In this document: positions 41,576 to 54,414 of the stretch, piece by piece
Position numbering within the stretch: the first letter of the stretch is position 1
How the letters are laid out: each line of letters starts with the position of its first letter
DNA from: Pseudocercospora fijiensis CIRAD86
Lineage: Eukaryota > Ascomycota > Dothideomycetes > Mycosphaerellales > Mycosphaerellaceae
Reading direction: 5' to 3'
DNA: 64,000 bases
Assembly (NCBI RefSeq): GCF_000340215.1
Contig: NW_006921532.1
Span: 5,984,681 to 6,048,680 of the forward strand
The notes under the pieces: generated by a model
Database searches by the model: none
What the model was told of the DNA's origin: nothing
What the model saw: the letters and a program-made list of their open reading frames with translations, nothing else
Translations under genes and position numbers: made by a program

Positions 41576-44500
41576 ATGAGCGACCGGCCTTCCAACCTCC
41601 CGAAGCAGCAGCAGATTTCCCCTCTAGACGTGCGGCAGTCGAGGTCGAAGTCGAGGTCGAGGTCCAGGGCCAGAAATCAGACAGCCAGGAACAGCTCAGA
41701 GCGACATCAGCAGCCAGGGTCAGGGTTTGTGTCTGCATCTGGCACTGGTCGCAAGCCGACGCCCATCCTCACAAGCCCCAGCGCCTGTGCGACGTCGAGT
41801 ACAGCAAATCCACCATCGCTGGTCCACAGCCAGAGCCCTTCGCGGACGGCATTTGCCTTCTCACCGACCACCACCACCACCGCCGCCAGCGTCAACACAT
41901 CCTCCTCAAACACCTCATACGTATCGTCCTCACGCGCGACCGCGACCGCGACCCCAGCTTTCCAACAAGCCCACCGCCAACGCAACGTCGCGAGCTCGAG
42001 CTCGAGCTTGGGCAGTCCGCGCCTCGCATCGTCCATTGCCAGCTTGAACACGCTGAGCGGTGCGAGTGTCGCGGGAGGCATATCTCGTCTCGCGCGCCAT
42101 TCGTCCTCCCGATCGCTGTCAACCACTGCGGGCTCACCCGTCTCGTCCACTGCACCGCACACCGCGAGCTCGTCGGGCCAGCTCAGCAGTCTGGTGCTCA
42201 CGCAGTTGAATATTTTGCTGAGCACCATCAATCACGACACTGACCAGGCCAAGTGGGAAGCACAGGCGGAGAAGATCAGAAAACTGATCGATGAGAGCGG
42301 CATGGAGCTATTCACCACATATTTCCGCAGACTGCTCCAGAGCAATGTCGGCACCATCTTCACGCCCACAGCACGTGCGCCGACGGGCGCTGAGGCCGCT
42401 GGAAACTATCAATTGCTGCTGGAGGAGATGCACAAGATTCTCAAAGATCCGCAGCAAGCAGACAAGATCGCCCAGTCGCTAGACACCACCGAGACCGAGC
42501 TCTACCGCGACTTCGACCTCAATGCATTTGTCGACCATTTTCCGCTAGACCCGCTAGCAAAAGTTGCATTGGTCCTTCCGTGTCGCGCCGTCAACAAGAT
42601 GGACCTGCGAGCAAAAGGTGTGTATTGTGCTTGATCACTTGCGCACTGCGCTTTCCCGCCGCCGCCGCCGCGCACATGTCTCGCGTTTACCTGCAGCACG
42701 TTGCCAAGACATACTAACATTGAGCTTTAGCCGACGCCATCCTCTCCCAGACCTTCCAAAGCTTCCTTTCCACACTCGCGACCCCACAACCCACCGACCC
42801 CGACAACGAGCTGTCGCCATCCGTGCTTGCCGCCATCGTCGACCGACTGCTTCAGGAACCACCACGAAACTGGGGTGAAGAGCAGCGCGAAAACCTCTTC
42901 TATGCTATACGCGTGAGATATAGCAGGCTCAATACGAGAGTCCCGCCCGAGGTGGAATCTGCCATGTTGCTCGATGCACTGCTGGCATCACCGCAGGACT
43001 CGCGTCTGGCCAAGCGCATACAACAAGCGGGCCCGCGCGTGACCTCCAGCCTAGACGCCTGCAAAGACATCTTAAGCGGAGTAGAGACACGCGACATCTC
43101 ATATCCTCAGATCGCGAATGTGCTACTCTTCATGGTCATCACTCAAAATGGCGACGCATACGACCCGGGCATCTTCATCGAGGCCGTGCGGCAACATAAG
43201 GCAGGCGCACGCTTGGACTGGACAGATGTGGTATCGGGCTTCGACAAGGAGCATCTGAGGGTGACGAAAAAGCAGTTCTTGGCTCTCTACAATGCATTGG
43301 TGCCCTTGGCAAATGAGTACGCCAATTTCGATATCCAGAGCCTGTGGGGACCAGGACCAGGTGGTCAGCCGTGGCAGTATCCGGAGACACAACTGAGCTT
43401 TGTGGTTGCGTTCTTGTCCACGACGCCTGAGGAGTTGGACGTGATGACCATACCGAATCTTCAGCAGGCATTTGACCTGAGACAGTTTGCGACTGCGTCA
43501 GAGAAGGTGAAGGCGTACGCGGAGCAGGCCATCAAGCATCCGCTCGTCTCCATGCAAGCCACTCGAACTCTGTTTGAGATGATCTTCAGGACGCAGGAGA
43601 GCTACAATATGGCCCAGGTGCTTGGCATTCCCGAGAACATCATCAACCGAAACATGACAGTGTTCGTCTGCGCTGCGTCCGCAGTGCCGAAACCCTGGCA
43701 ACCACTGCAGGAGCAAGCCCTCAAACAGCTGTTCTACCCGTTCCTCCTCAAACAACATGACAACTACGAGTTTGTCATGCATGCATTATGGCAGCACGAC
43801 AAGTCGTGGGTTGCAACGAGGATGGTCGAGTTCTACAACCAGGACCAGAATCTCCTGATACTAATCTATCAACATGCGGATGAGCATGGCTGGCTAGAGC
43901 AGCTCTTCACCCTCACGACTGTCTTTGCTGTCGATTTAGCCACCTACGCCCACGGTAAAGGAAAGTGTGACTTGGAAGAATGGGCGCAACAGCATGTCGC
44001 TCAGCTCGGACCAATCCCATTCGCCAGAGCTGTAGCCGAATTCCTGAACACGAAGATCGAGGATGAGTCTCAAATCCAGCGCGACCACGCACCGCCCAAA
44101 ACGGTGCCGATGAAGGCGAAAACGGTACATGCCCTGCTCTCGCTCATCCAGGATGCAATGCCACCCGAGTACGAGCTCGGTGGCCTTTTCCGAAGATGCC
44201 TGCAAAGCTACCCGCGCTTGTTCAATTATGGCCAGGACGAAAAGCTGGATGCCATTATCGAGGCTAACGGCGAACAGAGCAATGTGCTTTCGGACTCTGC
44301 CACCAAAGACATGGAAGAAAAGTACAAGGAAATGTATGGTGGCCAGACTAACCCAGACACGCTCGTCAACGACCTCAATCGTCTCAAGGTCTCGGAAGAG
44401 CCCGCCGACCAAGAGCTGTTTGCAGCAATGCTATTCGGCCTGTTTGAAGAGTATAATTGCTTTGGTGAGTATCCAAACGAGGCACTCGCAACCACGGCCG

Positions 44501-47500
44501 TGCTATTCGGTGGACTGGTATCCTACCATGTTCTCTCGGGCGTAGCAGAGCAAGCTGCAATCTTCATGATCTTCGAGGCCGTCACGGAGTACGGTCCCGA
44601 AGACCCTATGTATCGTTTCGGATTGCAAGCACTCCTGCATGTTCTTCCCAGACTCAAGGAGTGGCCACACCTGGCGGACAGGATTCTGCAGACCCCAAGT
44701 CTCAGAGGAACACCAGCAGTACCAGCAGCCGAAAATGTCCTCAAAGAGTTGCACGAGTCAAATGCCGCACTTAGCGGGGAGGTCGCGAATGGGATCACCA
44801 ATGGAATCGTCGAGGAAGAATTTGGCGAGGTCGCTGCACCTACGTTCAGCGCTATCCAAGTCGATCCTCCTCTGCGCGAAAACTTCTACGAAGATCCTGA
44901 TGAGGACGTCTCGGACAAGATCATGTTCGTCCTGAACAACGTCTCTAAGAGAAACCTCGACGAGAAGTTCAAGGAGATTGAAGGCGCGGTGGAAGAGAAG
45001 TACCATCAATGGTTCGCCCATTATCTGGTTGAGGAGCTGGCCAAGTCGCAGCCAAATTTCCAGAGTCTCTATCTGCAGATCTTGGACAATTTCAATCAGA
45101 AGATGCTGTGGGCCGAAGTATTGCGGGAGACTTACATGAGCTGTCAGAAGATGCTCAACGCGCAGTCGACAATGGACAATCCTCAGGAGCGAACTACGAT
45201 GAAGAATCTGGCTGGCTGGCTTGGCTCCATTACCCTTGCACGCAATCAGCCGATCCTTCATCGCAATCTATCTTTCAAGGATCTGCTTTTGGAAGGCCAA
45301 GACAATGGACGTCTGCTGGTCGCGATCCCGTTCACATGCAAGACCTTGGTCCAAGCAGCTCAATCCAAGGTGTTCCGACCGCCCAATCCATGGATCGCTG
45401 AGTTGCTCGGCTTGCTGAGTGAGTTATATCACTGCATGGACCTCAAGCTCAACATGAAGTTTGAGATCGAGATGCTGTGTAGAGAATTCGGTCTCGATAT
45501 CAAATCGATTGATCCGCTGGATACTATTCGCTCGCGGCCTGTCATTGACCAAGGAATGCTCCAGAACTATCTCCCCGATGGTCCTGATGCGTTTGGTGAC
45601 ATGGCGTTGATGGGGCTCGCCAAGCGTGGTCCGAACGAGCGCTTTTCGCCAGAAGCTGTCATCTCTGCTGTGCCGGATCTCGGAAATCTGCTACAGATTC
45701 CTCAGCCAGTCGGTTCCATCACTCAGCAGCAGATGCGTAACATCTTCGTCAACGCCTCTCAGCAAGCAATCTACGAGATCATCGCCCCGGTCGTTGAGCG
45801 CTCCGTAACCATTGCAAGCATCAGCACTGCAGAGTTGATCCAGAAGGACTTCATTACAGAAGGCGATGTCGACAAGATGCGCAACTCGGCCCACACCGTC
45901 GTGAAGGCCCTCTCTGGTAGTCTGGCCTTGGTCACTTGCAAGGAGCCTCTGCGCATGAGCATTACCAACAACATTCGCATCATGGCTTCTCGAGGTCTCC
46001 CTGATCAGCTCCCCGAGGGCCAGATCTTGATGTTCGTCAACGACAACATTGACATAGTATGCAGTCTGGTTGAACAAGCGGCAGAGAACCATTCATTGAA
46101 CGAGATTGATCTCCAGCTTCAGCGGGCATTAGACGAACGCCGCCAACACGCCCAGGAGAGACCAGACGAGCCCTTTGCGCAGACACCTGTCAGCCGCTGG
46201 GCAACTCTTATCCCAGATCCGTATCGCCAAGACCAGAATGGCCTCAATCGCCAACAGCTTTCGATCTACGAAGAGTTTGGTCGACAAGCACGCATTCCGG
46301 CGCAGGCCCATGGCAACCAAGGCTCGCAAGATGGTCAAGGACGCCCCGCACAGGACGTACTTTCTGACATCTACATGCCACAGCTCACTCCAGCTGAGAC
46401 GCCGGCGATGCCTCGCAACACGCAGAATCATCGCTTGCAAGGACACGGAGCGCAGCAGGTCAATGGCTTTATCGATCCAGCAACTGTCATCCCACGCGTC
46501 TTTGAAGTGATTCAGGAGATCCAGCAAGCGACTCGGGAGGCCACGGAGGACCACGCTGGTGAGCTGAGCGACTCCAGCCCCGTCCGTCATCTGTACAGCC
46601 AGATTCTTGGATTCTTGGATGCGGTCCAGCAGTATGAGCTTTACGTCCCGGTCCTGGCTGATCGCGTGCTCAACATCATCTTCACCGAATCCTCAAAGAA
46701 GCTGGAAACAGAAATCCTCGCCAGACTCCTACAGACATTTCAGCGGGCTCATAATCCCGTCAGTCGCCAAGTCATCACCGCCATCATTAATACTGAGAGC
46801 GATATCATTTTTAATGCGTCTGCGATCACCGCGCTTAGCTCGCTGGAGTTGCTCGAGCCTCTACACATTGATGCCTTCATGTCCAAGGCGTTCAAGCAGC
46901 GCCGAATGGTCGCGCTCGCGTGTTTCCGCGACGTCTTGGATGAGATGCTGTTGAGAGAAAGCGCGCTGGCACTGCGCGCTGAGATGGTGTTATCATACGA
47001 AGCGCTCGGCCAGTGGCTCGTAGAAGAGCCCCACAATGATCTTGCTCGCGAAGTCGTTTCGAAGCTGCAGCGACCTGCCAACCAAGTCAATGGTATGCCC
47101 AGTCCAGAATCGGAGACGAGCAAAGGAAACTTGCAAGAATACATTTTCGAGGAGTGGGTGTCGCTGCAGCGAAGAGGCGTGCCTGTGCGATCTCACCTGG
47201 CATTTGTTCAACAATTGCACGAGAAGAACATCATCACTGGACCAGAAGACGCATTAGGATTCGTTCGACACAGCCTCGAGTACTCGATCATGCAGTTCAA
47301 TGCCGAGAGCGGCATTCCATATGCATCTCAGGACAAGGCATACGTCGCTATTGATGCATTCGCCAGGCTGATAATGCTCATCGTCATGTATCAAGCGCCA
47401 TCTAGCGGCGAACCAATTAACAAGCCAAAGTCTTTGGAGGCCATGATCCGCCTGATCGTTCTGGTTATGGCCGACCACCACAACAAGCAGCGCGAGCACT

Positions 47501-48657
47501 GGAATGGAAGAGTCTACTTCAGGCTCTTCTCAAGTCTGCTCGTCGAGTTGAATGACCATCGCGAGCAGCTCACAGCAGAGCAGAACCAAGATGCTTTCAA
47601 AGTGTTCGCGACTACCTTGCAGGTGCTTCAGCCACGATATTTCTCTGGCTTCCTCTATCACTGGCTCGCACTGTTGAGCCACCGCCTCCTGGTCCCAGCC
47701 TTCATCAGTCCAGCGGGTCGCGCTAATGGCGGCTGGAACACCTATGTGAAGCTGCTGACAGTCCTCTTCGACAACCTCGGTGAGCTTCTCTTGGTACCAG
47801 AGGTTTCGCCTGTTTCCGTCGACTTCTATCGCGGCATTTTCCGATTCATGATAAGCATTGAGCACGACTTCCCAGAGTTTCTGGTGGAGAATCACATGCA
47901 GCTCAATGCGAGCATCCCTCTACAGTGCTTGCAGCTACGCAACATCATCAACAACGCCTGTCCACGCGCTCTCGCGGTCGACCAACCAGACCCATTCACC
48001 AGTGGACTCAAGATTAATAGGCTTGAACAGGTTCGGCAGGCACCAACCGTGCACTGCGACACCAGCAAGGTACTTGATGAGGCCACTATCAAGCCTATCG
48101 TTGACAAGGTTATCGCCATGCTTGAGCTGAGCGATGAAGAATTCGAAGCTGTGCTGGCTGTCGTTGACAGAGAGGACGGACACATCAGTAGCATCCTTAT
48201 CAATGCTCTTGTCCTGCACATCGGAATTCACGCTACATCCGCATCGTCGGTATTCTCCTCGGCGGCACCCCCGGCTAAGCTTCTCGAACGACTCATTAAG
48301 GAGAGCCGTGCAGAGGCGCGCTACCACATTCTTTCAGCGATGGCTAACCAAGTCCGCTTCGTCAACTCGCATACGCACTATTTCTCGACTGCTTTGCAGC
48401 ACATCTTTGGTACAAGCGGCCAGGAAGTGCAGGAGCAGATCTTGCGCATTCTGTGCGAGCGCGTGCTCGTTCCAAGACCACATCCATGGGGCATTATAGT
48501 AATGCTGCTCGAGATGATGAAGAACCCCAACTATGGTCTTTGGGATCTACCATGGATTAAGGCATCGCCAAGCATCGAGAGCCTGCTCGTCAATCTCGCT
48601 CAGGGACAGGAGCAGCGAGCGCAATTCGGAGGCAGAAGTCCACTCGCTGGATTCTAA
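41576..48657 (+). CDS. NOT1: CCR4-NOT complex scaffold subunit NOT1 (CDC39)
   Basis: Exons 41576-42617 and 42731-48657; intron of 113 bases, donor GTGTGT, branch ACTAAC, acceptor TTAG. The product is 2322 aa (yeast Not1 2108, human CNOT1 2376). The first 200 residues are low-complexity, with RS repeats (SRSKSRSRSRAR) from a GAGGTC-type microsatellite. The conserved body follows: N-terminal HEAT region (LDLNAFVDHF-like block at the exon 1 end), the MIF4G domain that binds Caf1/Pop2 (about residues 1100-1350; DEKFKEIEGAVEEKYHQWFA), then DUF3819 and the NOT1 superhelix ending in FVNSHTHYFSTALQHIFGTS and LWDLPWIKASPSIESLL. It holds the deadenylase, Not2-Not5 and Caf40 and drives mRNA decay. No breaks in nearly 7 kb of coding sequence. 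Confidence 0.96.
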
Positions 48658-49775
48658 GCTTGCCAGTGACACGGAGCGGAGCGGAGGGCCGCAGGAAACG
48701 GATGAGAAAATATCATTTTGACATGACAAGAAGCATTTGGGTGTAAAGGAAAAGAACGCCCTGCGTGGGGCGTAGCTTCATCAGAGACCATTTGTCTTGG
48801 GCCCTTCATTTTGGCAAGGAGGGAATTTAATGACAGTCAATCATGAGGTTATGCGCCATGTGGCATCTATTGTGTAATCAGAGCGAGACACGGAAACCGG
48901 TTCAAAAAGCAGAGATGAGATGAAGAAGAAGACTTATGTGTACTGTGCAGAAAAACTGTAGTATTAGTCATGATGAGACAGACACTCTTTAAACGATATG
49001 CATTAGGATTGAACTCGAGGATAGAAGTCTTTCGTGCGAAACCGCCTTCTTGGTTGGTCTCGTCTTTTTCTGACTTCCAATGCCTACTCGCTAGGCTGAA
49101 GATGTTCTTGTCGTAAAGATATACGGTATCTTGCGCATTTGTGAGCCGTCAAAGGGGGAGAGATCAATCTTTGACAAACACCTGAAGAACTTAAACCCCC
49201 GTACAGAGACGAGATGGACGGGATATCCCAATGGCTTTTTCGACACGGCGCGCATTCAAGCGCTCTGGCCGCACGTCGATCGGTACTGCGAGAGTTGATT
49301 ACAAAATATATTTTGGGAAGATCGCATTATCTAGCGCTGTGCTGGGAGATGGTAGGCTACGCAATACGCTTGACCTACTCACAACTACGACAGCCGCAAT
49401 ATGGCCTCATTCTGCCTCAAGCATCCTCAGGGCTCTGCTTATACCCTCCTCCCGATACTATCCCTCGTCCTCGGCCACTGGCCCAACTCTCTGGAACTCA
49501 TCTGCCACCAAGAAAAATGCCCCATCAGGCTGCAGTAGGGCAAGTGGTCGCTTCGGAAATCCCCAGCCCCCATAAACGCGCGTAGGCACCTTCTCCTTGG
49601 TGTCCGCTCGTTGCCAACCTTTCATTTTTCGGTCGAACGAAACACTCCGCTGCGAGAGAGAACAAATTGCGTACAAGAATCTCATGTATCTTCGGAAAGA
49701 CCCGGTGCAGAATCGAGCGAGATCCAGGAGCGGCGAGGTTGACAAGAGTTTGAGCGTCGATGCGATGTTACGATC
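48658..49775. other. Gene-free interval, 1.1 kb
   Basis: The NOT1 3' flank, then a stretch with a few 110-120 codon frames (49214-49585, 49231-49575) that overlap each other and show no domain. No RNA gene or repeat recognised. Confidence 0.4.
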
Positions 49776-50275
49776 TCAACGGTTTGGAGGCCAAACAAGG
49801 TCGAGCGGAACGCGGAGATAGATGGTCGAGAGAATCTCTGCAGGTATGGTGAAATGGGAGACGGACTTGAATTCGAGGACCTCTTCGTAAGGCGTCCAGA
49901 GAAAGAGTTGGGCGGTGCTCGAGTCGATTTTGATATGCGAAATGAACTGCAGCTTTGGACCGAGAATCCCCATGGCGTACTGGAGTCGAAGATCTAGACT
50001 GTCGATCAGGACGCCTCTCATGTCTAGAGTCGTTTTGGCGTAGAATAGCGGACTTGCTTCGTTGTGAAATTGGCGGTTGACGAGGAGTATAGTCAAGTCA
50101 GGTGATGAAGTCTTGATCGATCCTTGGCCACAGTGGCCAATACGGAAGCATCTGAGCGCCACGGCAGAATTGGGATCGTGATGTTGTGGTTGGGTATGAG
50201 CTCCTCATAGATGCGATTGCGCAGTTCTGCTGGGAGGTCGGGGAAAGTCGTTGCGACTCGAGTGGCTGACTGCAT
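49776..50275 (-). CDS. Small 2EXR/F-box-like protein, frame interrupted
   Basis: ATG at 50275 starts MQSATRVATTFPDLPAELRN, then RIYEELIPNHNITIPIL. This is the LP.ELRN.IY opening of fungal 2EXR/F-box-like proteins. The continuation PDLTILLVNRQFHNEASPLF (the usual LL.VNRQI..EA.P.FY motif) is in another frame. The two segments (50144-50275 and 49776-50111) can be joined by removing 50112-50143 (32 bases, GT...AG). That is shorter than any other intron here, so one missing base is the better explanation. The product would be about 155 aa and ends RVPLDLVWPPNR. Either a pseudogene or a sequence error. Function unknown; the family is large and species-specific in Pezizomycotina. Confidence 0.55.
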
Positions 50276-51113
50276 GATGTCGGTGATTGTTACGTTGCAC
50301 CCAGCAATCTGTGTTCGGGGCCGTGAGGGTGGGGCATATTCTAACGAGCACTCTGCCCTTGACTTCCGACTCAGCCCAGGCTGTATCGAGCACACGCTGT
50401 ACCCCAGCCCGTGACATTTGGAAAGAAGCTCAGATCAATCCTCATTTGATCTTTCGTTTTCCAAGCCCTGCCCAGCAAACTCTGGACCCATTGTCGAGTT
50501 CGCCAGACCAGGATCTGACCGAGGCCAGCACACGGTATCGTGTGCCAACTCGAGCGATCACGTATAGTTGATGACGCTGGCCCATCGCGTTTCCGTCGTG
50601 GCCAGCTATACATGAGAAGAGTGCAGAAGAAGAGAATGTGAGTTGTAGGTTTGGCTCGTTCTATGTTCAGCGGTGTTTGGTGTGGCCCACTGTCTTACCA
50701 GGATAGCTGCGGACTGCCGGCGGGCATGTTTCATGCCCCTATCACAAGTCAATCAAGAAAGATGAAGAAGACGAAGAAGGAAGGACTCATTCATCGGAGG
50801 ATGCGAATGCTCTCTCCCAAATGCCGGGATTTGGTCTAGCCCTGAGATTGACAACAACCCAAAAATGGAATGTTTTGAGGTGGCCAATGTTCTAAGATCA
50901 GCATCGGATATCATTCATGGAGGGAACTCTGTTAGTGTTTCTCCAATGACCTTCGGCTTTGATGGGTTTCCAATTCAATTCTCGAAATTTCTCATGACTA
51001 CTCCCTTCCGAGGTTCTCCTTCGTTCCGTCCGGTAGGTCCTTTCTAGATGTACACAGACCAATTGCAGCAAATTTTCCAAAAGCCCCAAACCCCGTTGCT
51101 CTTCGCGTCGACC
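50276..51113. other. Gene-free interval, 838 bases
   Basis: Between two minus-strand genes. GAAGAAGA-rich words near 50760-50790. No supported gene or RNA. Confidence 0.4.
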
Positions 51114-52587
51114 TTAGTCCAACCCTAGCTTTCCAGCCATGCCGTTCTCGATGAGATGCTCAAAGACAGCTCTCCTGAGATCTTTGCTCTCTTCCAGGAT
51201 TCTCTGCAAAGATGAGCCTTGCTCTTTCGCGATCTTGTAGAAGTAGTCCGTGATATGCTCAATAACAAAGCTGGCCAGCTCCTGTTCGGTGTCGTTCTCT
51301 GGCAGGCCCATACAGGAGATGGTACACGCGATCGTGCATATGCCAGGACTGTCAAGCGGATAGAGGGTCTTCAATTTGTCATAGATGACCTTTTGCATTT
51401 CTTCGAATTGGACTTTGCTCGCAGCAACAAAGGCACAAACGAGCTGCTCAGCCCATTTGGTCTTCTGCTCCGGCGTGCTGTCTTCTTTGGAGATTCGCGG
51501 GTTGTCGCCTCGTGCGTTGATGTACTTTGGACCAACGTCTCTGGTCTTCATGAAGCGGACGATCCGGTCGAAGTCCTTCGGAGAAAGCTTCCTCGCGATA
51601 GCACGTTCGTTGGTGGTCAGATCGATGAGTGAGCCGCCCGAAAGACCGTTCTTCTCCCGCAAATCGAGCAGGTAGTCGCAGCCCCGAAGGTGTTTCTTGT
51701 GCAGGACATAGGACATCTTGGCCTGCCCGACTAGGATGTGGCAGCTGTCTTTGCTATCTAAAGTCAGTATTTGAGTTGCGACGAAAGTTGATCTGTTCAA
51801 ATAACTCACCCCGAAAAAGACTCGTCTGAAGACATATTGTCGTCAGAGTCGGTGTGATCATCGATCTCGATCACGTCTTTCGTCTTCTCGCCTTTTGCAC
51901 GCTTTGCATGCTGTGCTGGAGGCGGCGAGGAATCTGGAGTCAGCCAGGTGTCATGTCCATCACGCTCGGACCCGTCAAGTTCGATGATAGACGAGGAGCT
52001 ATCAGTAGTGCTGGCGTTTCTTCGCTTGCTCTTCTTCCTCGTCATTATCTTCCTCTCGAGTTTGCGAGCTGCTGCTTGCTGTCGTATGAAATTGTGCCAA
52101 TACTGATCGTGTCTCATCTCAGGAGCATCACAACGGAATGCGATGTCACGAAACTTCTCCGTCTTCGTTTGATCATCGTCGTGTGGCTGCAGTTCTTCCA
52201 CAGAGAATTTGGGTGCTCCATTTAGGTAGCCATAACTCGGTTCGTACTCATCTAGCAGATCATCGATGACCCAGATGCTTGGAGTCATTAGCAGAAATCG
52301 CAGCACAGATTTGCAATCGACACTCACTACTTATGTATTCCCAGCAGGATGGCAGGCCGTACGCCATTGTGTTTTGGGCGTGTCTTGATGAACGCCTCGG
52401 GGGGGCCATTTTCACTGCAGAGCACGACTGGCCATCTTTGCTGTTCGTAGCGAGCTATCCACGTGCTACCGACGGCCTTGTGGTTCTGCTGAGGCGGCTC
52501 AATGCTCGGTATTGGAGTGTCTGCGTCCATGTTGACGATGGATTCTTGCAGATGTCGTTTGGCCAGAGTGGTCGCGAGGTGAGACAT
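51114..52587 (-). CDS. PWWP-domain protein with an uncharacterised C-terminal domain
   Basis: Three exons, 52328-52587, 51810-52277 and 51114-51753; donors GTGAGT in both introns, acceptors CCAAG and ATAG, phases consistent. The product is 455 aa. The PWWP-type barrel is recovered only across the first splice: AVGSTWIARYEQQRWPVVLC, then KHNGVRPAILLGIHK joined to YIWVIDDLLDEYEPSYGY. A basic, Ser-rich linker follows (IMTRKKSKRRN, acidic IEIDDHTDSDDN). The C-terminal 210 residues, starting CHILVGQAKMSYVLHKKHLR, resemble the opening of a BTB fold but continue without a match I can name. PWWP domains read methylated histone H3 (for example H3K36me) and DNA, so a chromatin role is inferred. The alternative start MDADTP at 52530 is equally possible. 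Confidence 0.7.
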
Positions 52588-53298
52588 CAGAGTCGCTTGA
52601 AAAGTGGAATAAAATTGTGTTCGTAAAGTGAAGTGCGTGCAGAAGTGAGCTGAGCTGCAGAAGTGAGCTAAGACGCAGCCTGCAATATCATATGCCAAGA
52701 GCGCTTTGCCTCCTGACGTCCCCAAGCAATACAAGTAGATGAGCGGAGTTGGGTATGGGAAATATGCAGAACGCGGTGCACGTAGATGGCGTCTGTTCGA
52801 GTGCGCGGAAAGGTGGATTTGCTCGCGTAGGTCTTCAGTAGGATAAGAAAAGAATATCAGCGGACTTGGAGAGAAAACAGCACTTCACTTTGGGTCTGCT
52901 TGTCCAGATAGCTCGAGATGGAAGTGAGCTGGCTCCGTCCATTCTGGCTGGCAGAGCGCTTCGAGAAAGATCCATCATCACTGAGTCGCGCATTACGCTT
53001 GCTTGGAGAACGCGTTGCAATGCGCATACCATAGAAAGGAGACGGCGTCGATGTATTCGAGAGTGGAAGATGTTGAAGAGAAGTCAAGAGTTCACAGGGG
53101 TGAGTTGAAGCCTGAATTATTCTAAGTTCAGGCAAGTCCAGCCGAGTGGACAGTGGACACCTCTCGCGTTCACAAGCGTTGGCTTCACCTGCACCTCAAG
53201 CTGTCCCCATACCACCAATCACTCTCGCGACAATCCACACTCACTTGGTCGAACCAACACCATCCCTCTCCCTCCAACGACTCATTCCTACCGCCAAA
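52588..53298. promoter_or_regulatory. Divergent region between PWWP gene and SEC11
   Basis: About 710 bases with promoters for two outward-facing genes. Direct words GTGAGCTGAGCTGCAGAAGT and GTGAGCTAAGA repeat near 52645-52672. No gene recognised. Confidence 0.4.
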
Positions 53299-53897
53299 AT
53301 GCTCGGCTCCCTCTCCAACATGCAACCGCGCCAACTCGCCGCCCAAGTCCTAAACTTCGCCCTCGTCCTGAGCACAGCTTTCATGCTCTGGAAAGGCCTC
53401 TCCGTCATCACAAACTCCTCCTCACCAATCGTAGTCGTATTGTCCGGAAGCATGGAACCGGCATTCCAGCGCGGAGATCTGCTATTCCTATGGAATCGAG
53501 GAGTCGAGACGCAAGTCGGGGAAGTAGTGGTGTATAGTGTGAAAGGGAAAGATATTCCGATTGTGCATCGGGTGATCAGGAGGTTTGGGGGTGGAGGGTG
53601 AGTATATGGAGACGTGGTGAGGGGGAAAAACTTGCAGTCAGTGGCTGATATGGATGGTTCTTTTTTAGGGATGCGCCGTTGCAACTTTTGACGAAAGGTG
53701 ATAATAATGCTGCTGATGATACGGAACTTTACGCTCGAGGACAGTCGTATCTCGATCGCTCCAAGGATGTGATTGGGAGCGTGTTCGCGTACGTGCCGTT
53801 TGTGGGATACGTGACGATTCTGCTTAGCGAATACCCGTGGTTGAAGACTGTTATGCTGGTGTTCATGGCTGCGACTGTGGTGTTGCAGAGGGAATAG
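53299..53897 (+). CDS. SEC11: Signal peptidase complex catalytic subunit SEC11
   Basis: Exons 53299-53597 and 53669-53897; 71-base intron, donor GTGAGT, acceptor TTAG. The product is 175 aa (yeast Sec11 167). One N-terminal membrane helix ([20 protein letters not shown]) anchors it in the ER membrane. The catalytic Ser51 lies in [13 protein letters not shown], His90 in IVHRVIRR and an Asp at 111 in TKGDNN, the Ser-His-Asp arrangement of ER-type signal peptidases. A C-terminal hydrophobic segment ([17 protein letters not shown]) closes the protein. It removes signal peptides during translocation. The upstream open extension from 53146 lacks an ATG suited to the family, so I start at 53299. Confidence 0.96.
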
Positions 53898-54414
53898 CGA
53901 TACTGAGGATGGCGATGCGAATGTTCTGAGAGAACTTGGGAGTGCGACCCAGGGAATTAGAGCTTTCCTTGCGTTCAAGCGACGGCGTTTGGGGCTGCAA
54001 ATCAAAACAACATGTTCTTAAATGAAAAGGAATCAGGATTTAAGTCTTCTTACATCTGTGGCACTCCGATGAGCGTATTAGCGTTTGCTCCCAGATGCGA
54101 TGCGCTCCTCGTTTAGCATCTGGCTGCACCTTTGCATGCCGGCATCCTAATGACCGCCTCCTCCTTCCTCAACCGCTACCTAACATTCATCAAAGCTGTT
54201 CCCAATCTTATCTGCCGTAATATGCGAGACGGAGAGCCAGTTTAGCTCACTAGTTTTCGGTGTGAGTGACACATGGATCGGGCTTGTACCAGACTTGGCC
54301 TGTATTTGTGCTATTTGCTTCCAGCTCACTGTCGGTATCTTAAGCCCAGCCATCACAAAAAGAGCAAAAGAGCGCAATCTAAACCCAACATCAATTACAC
54401 AACCCTTTCTCCGC
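53898..54414. other. Convergent intergenic, 517 bases
   Basis: Between the 3' ends of SEC11 and the RBR ligase. No gene or repeat seen. Confidence 0.4.

Noticed and set aside
49214..49585. Two overlapping plus-strand frames of 114-123 codons after NOT1
   Set aside because: They overlap in different frames, show no domain, signal peptide or splice pattern.
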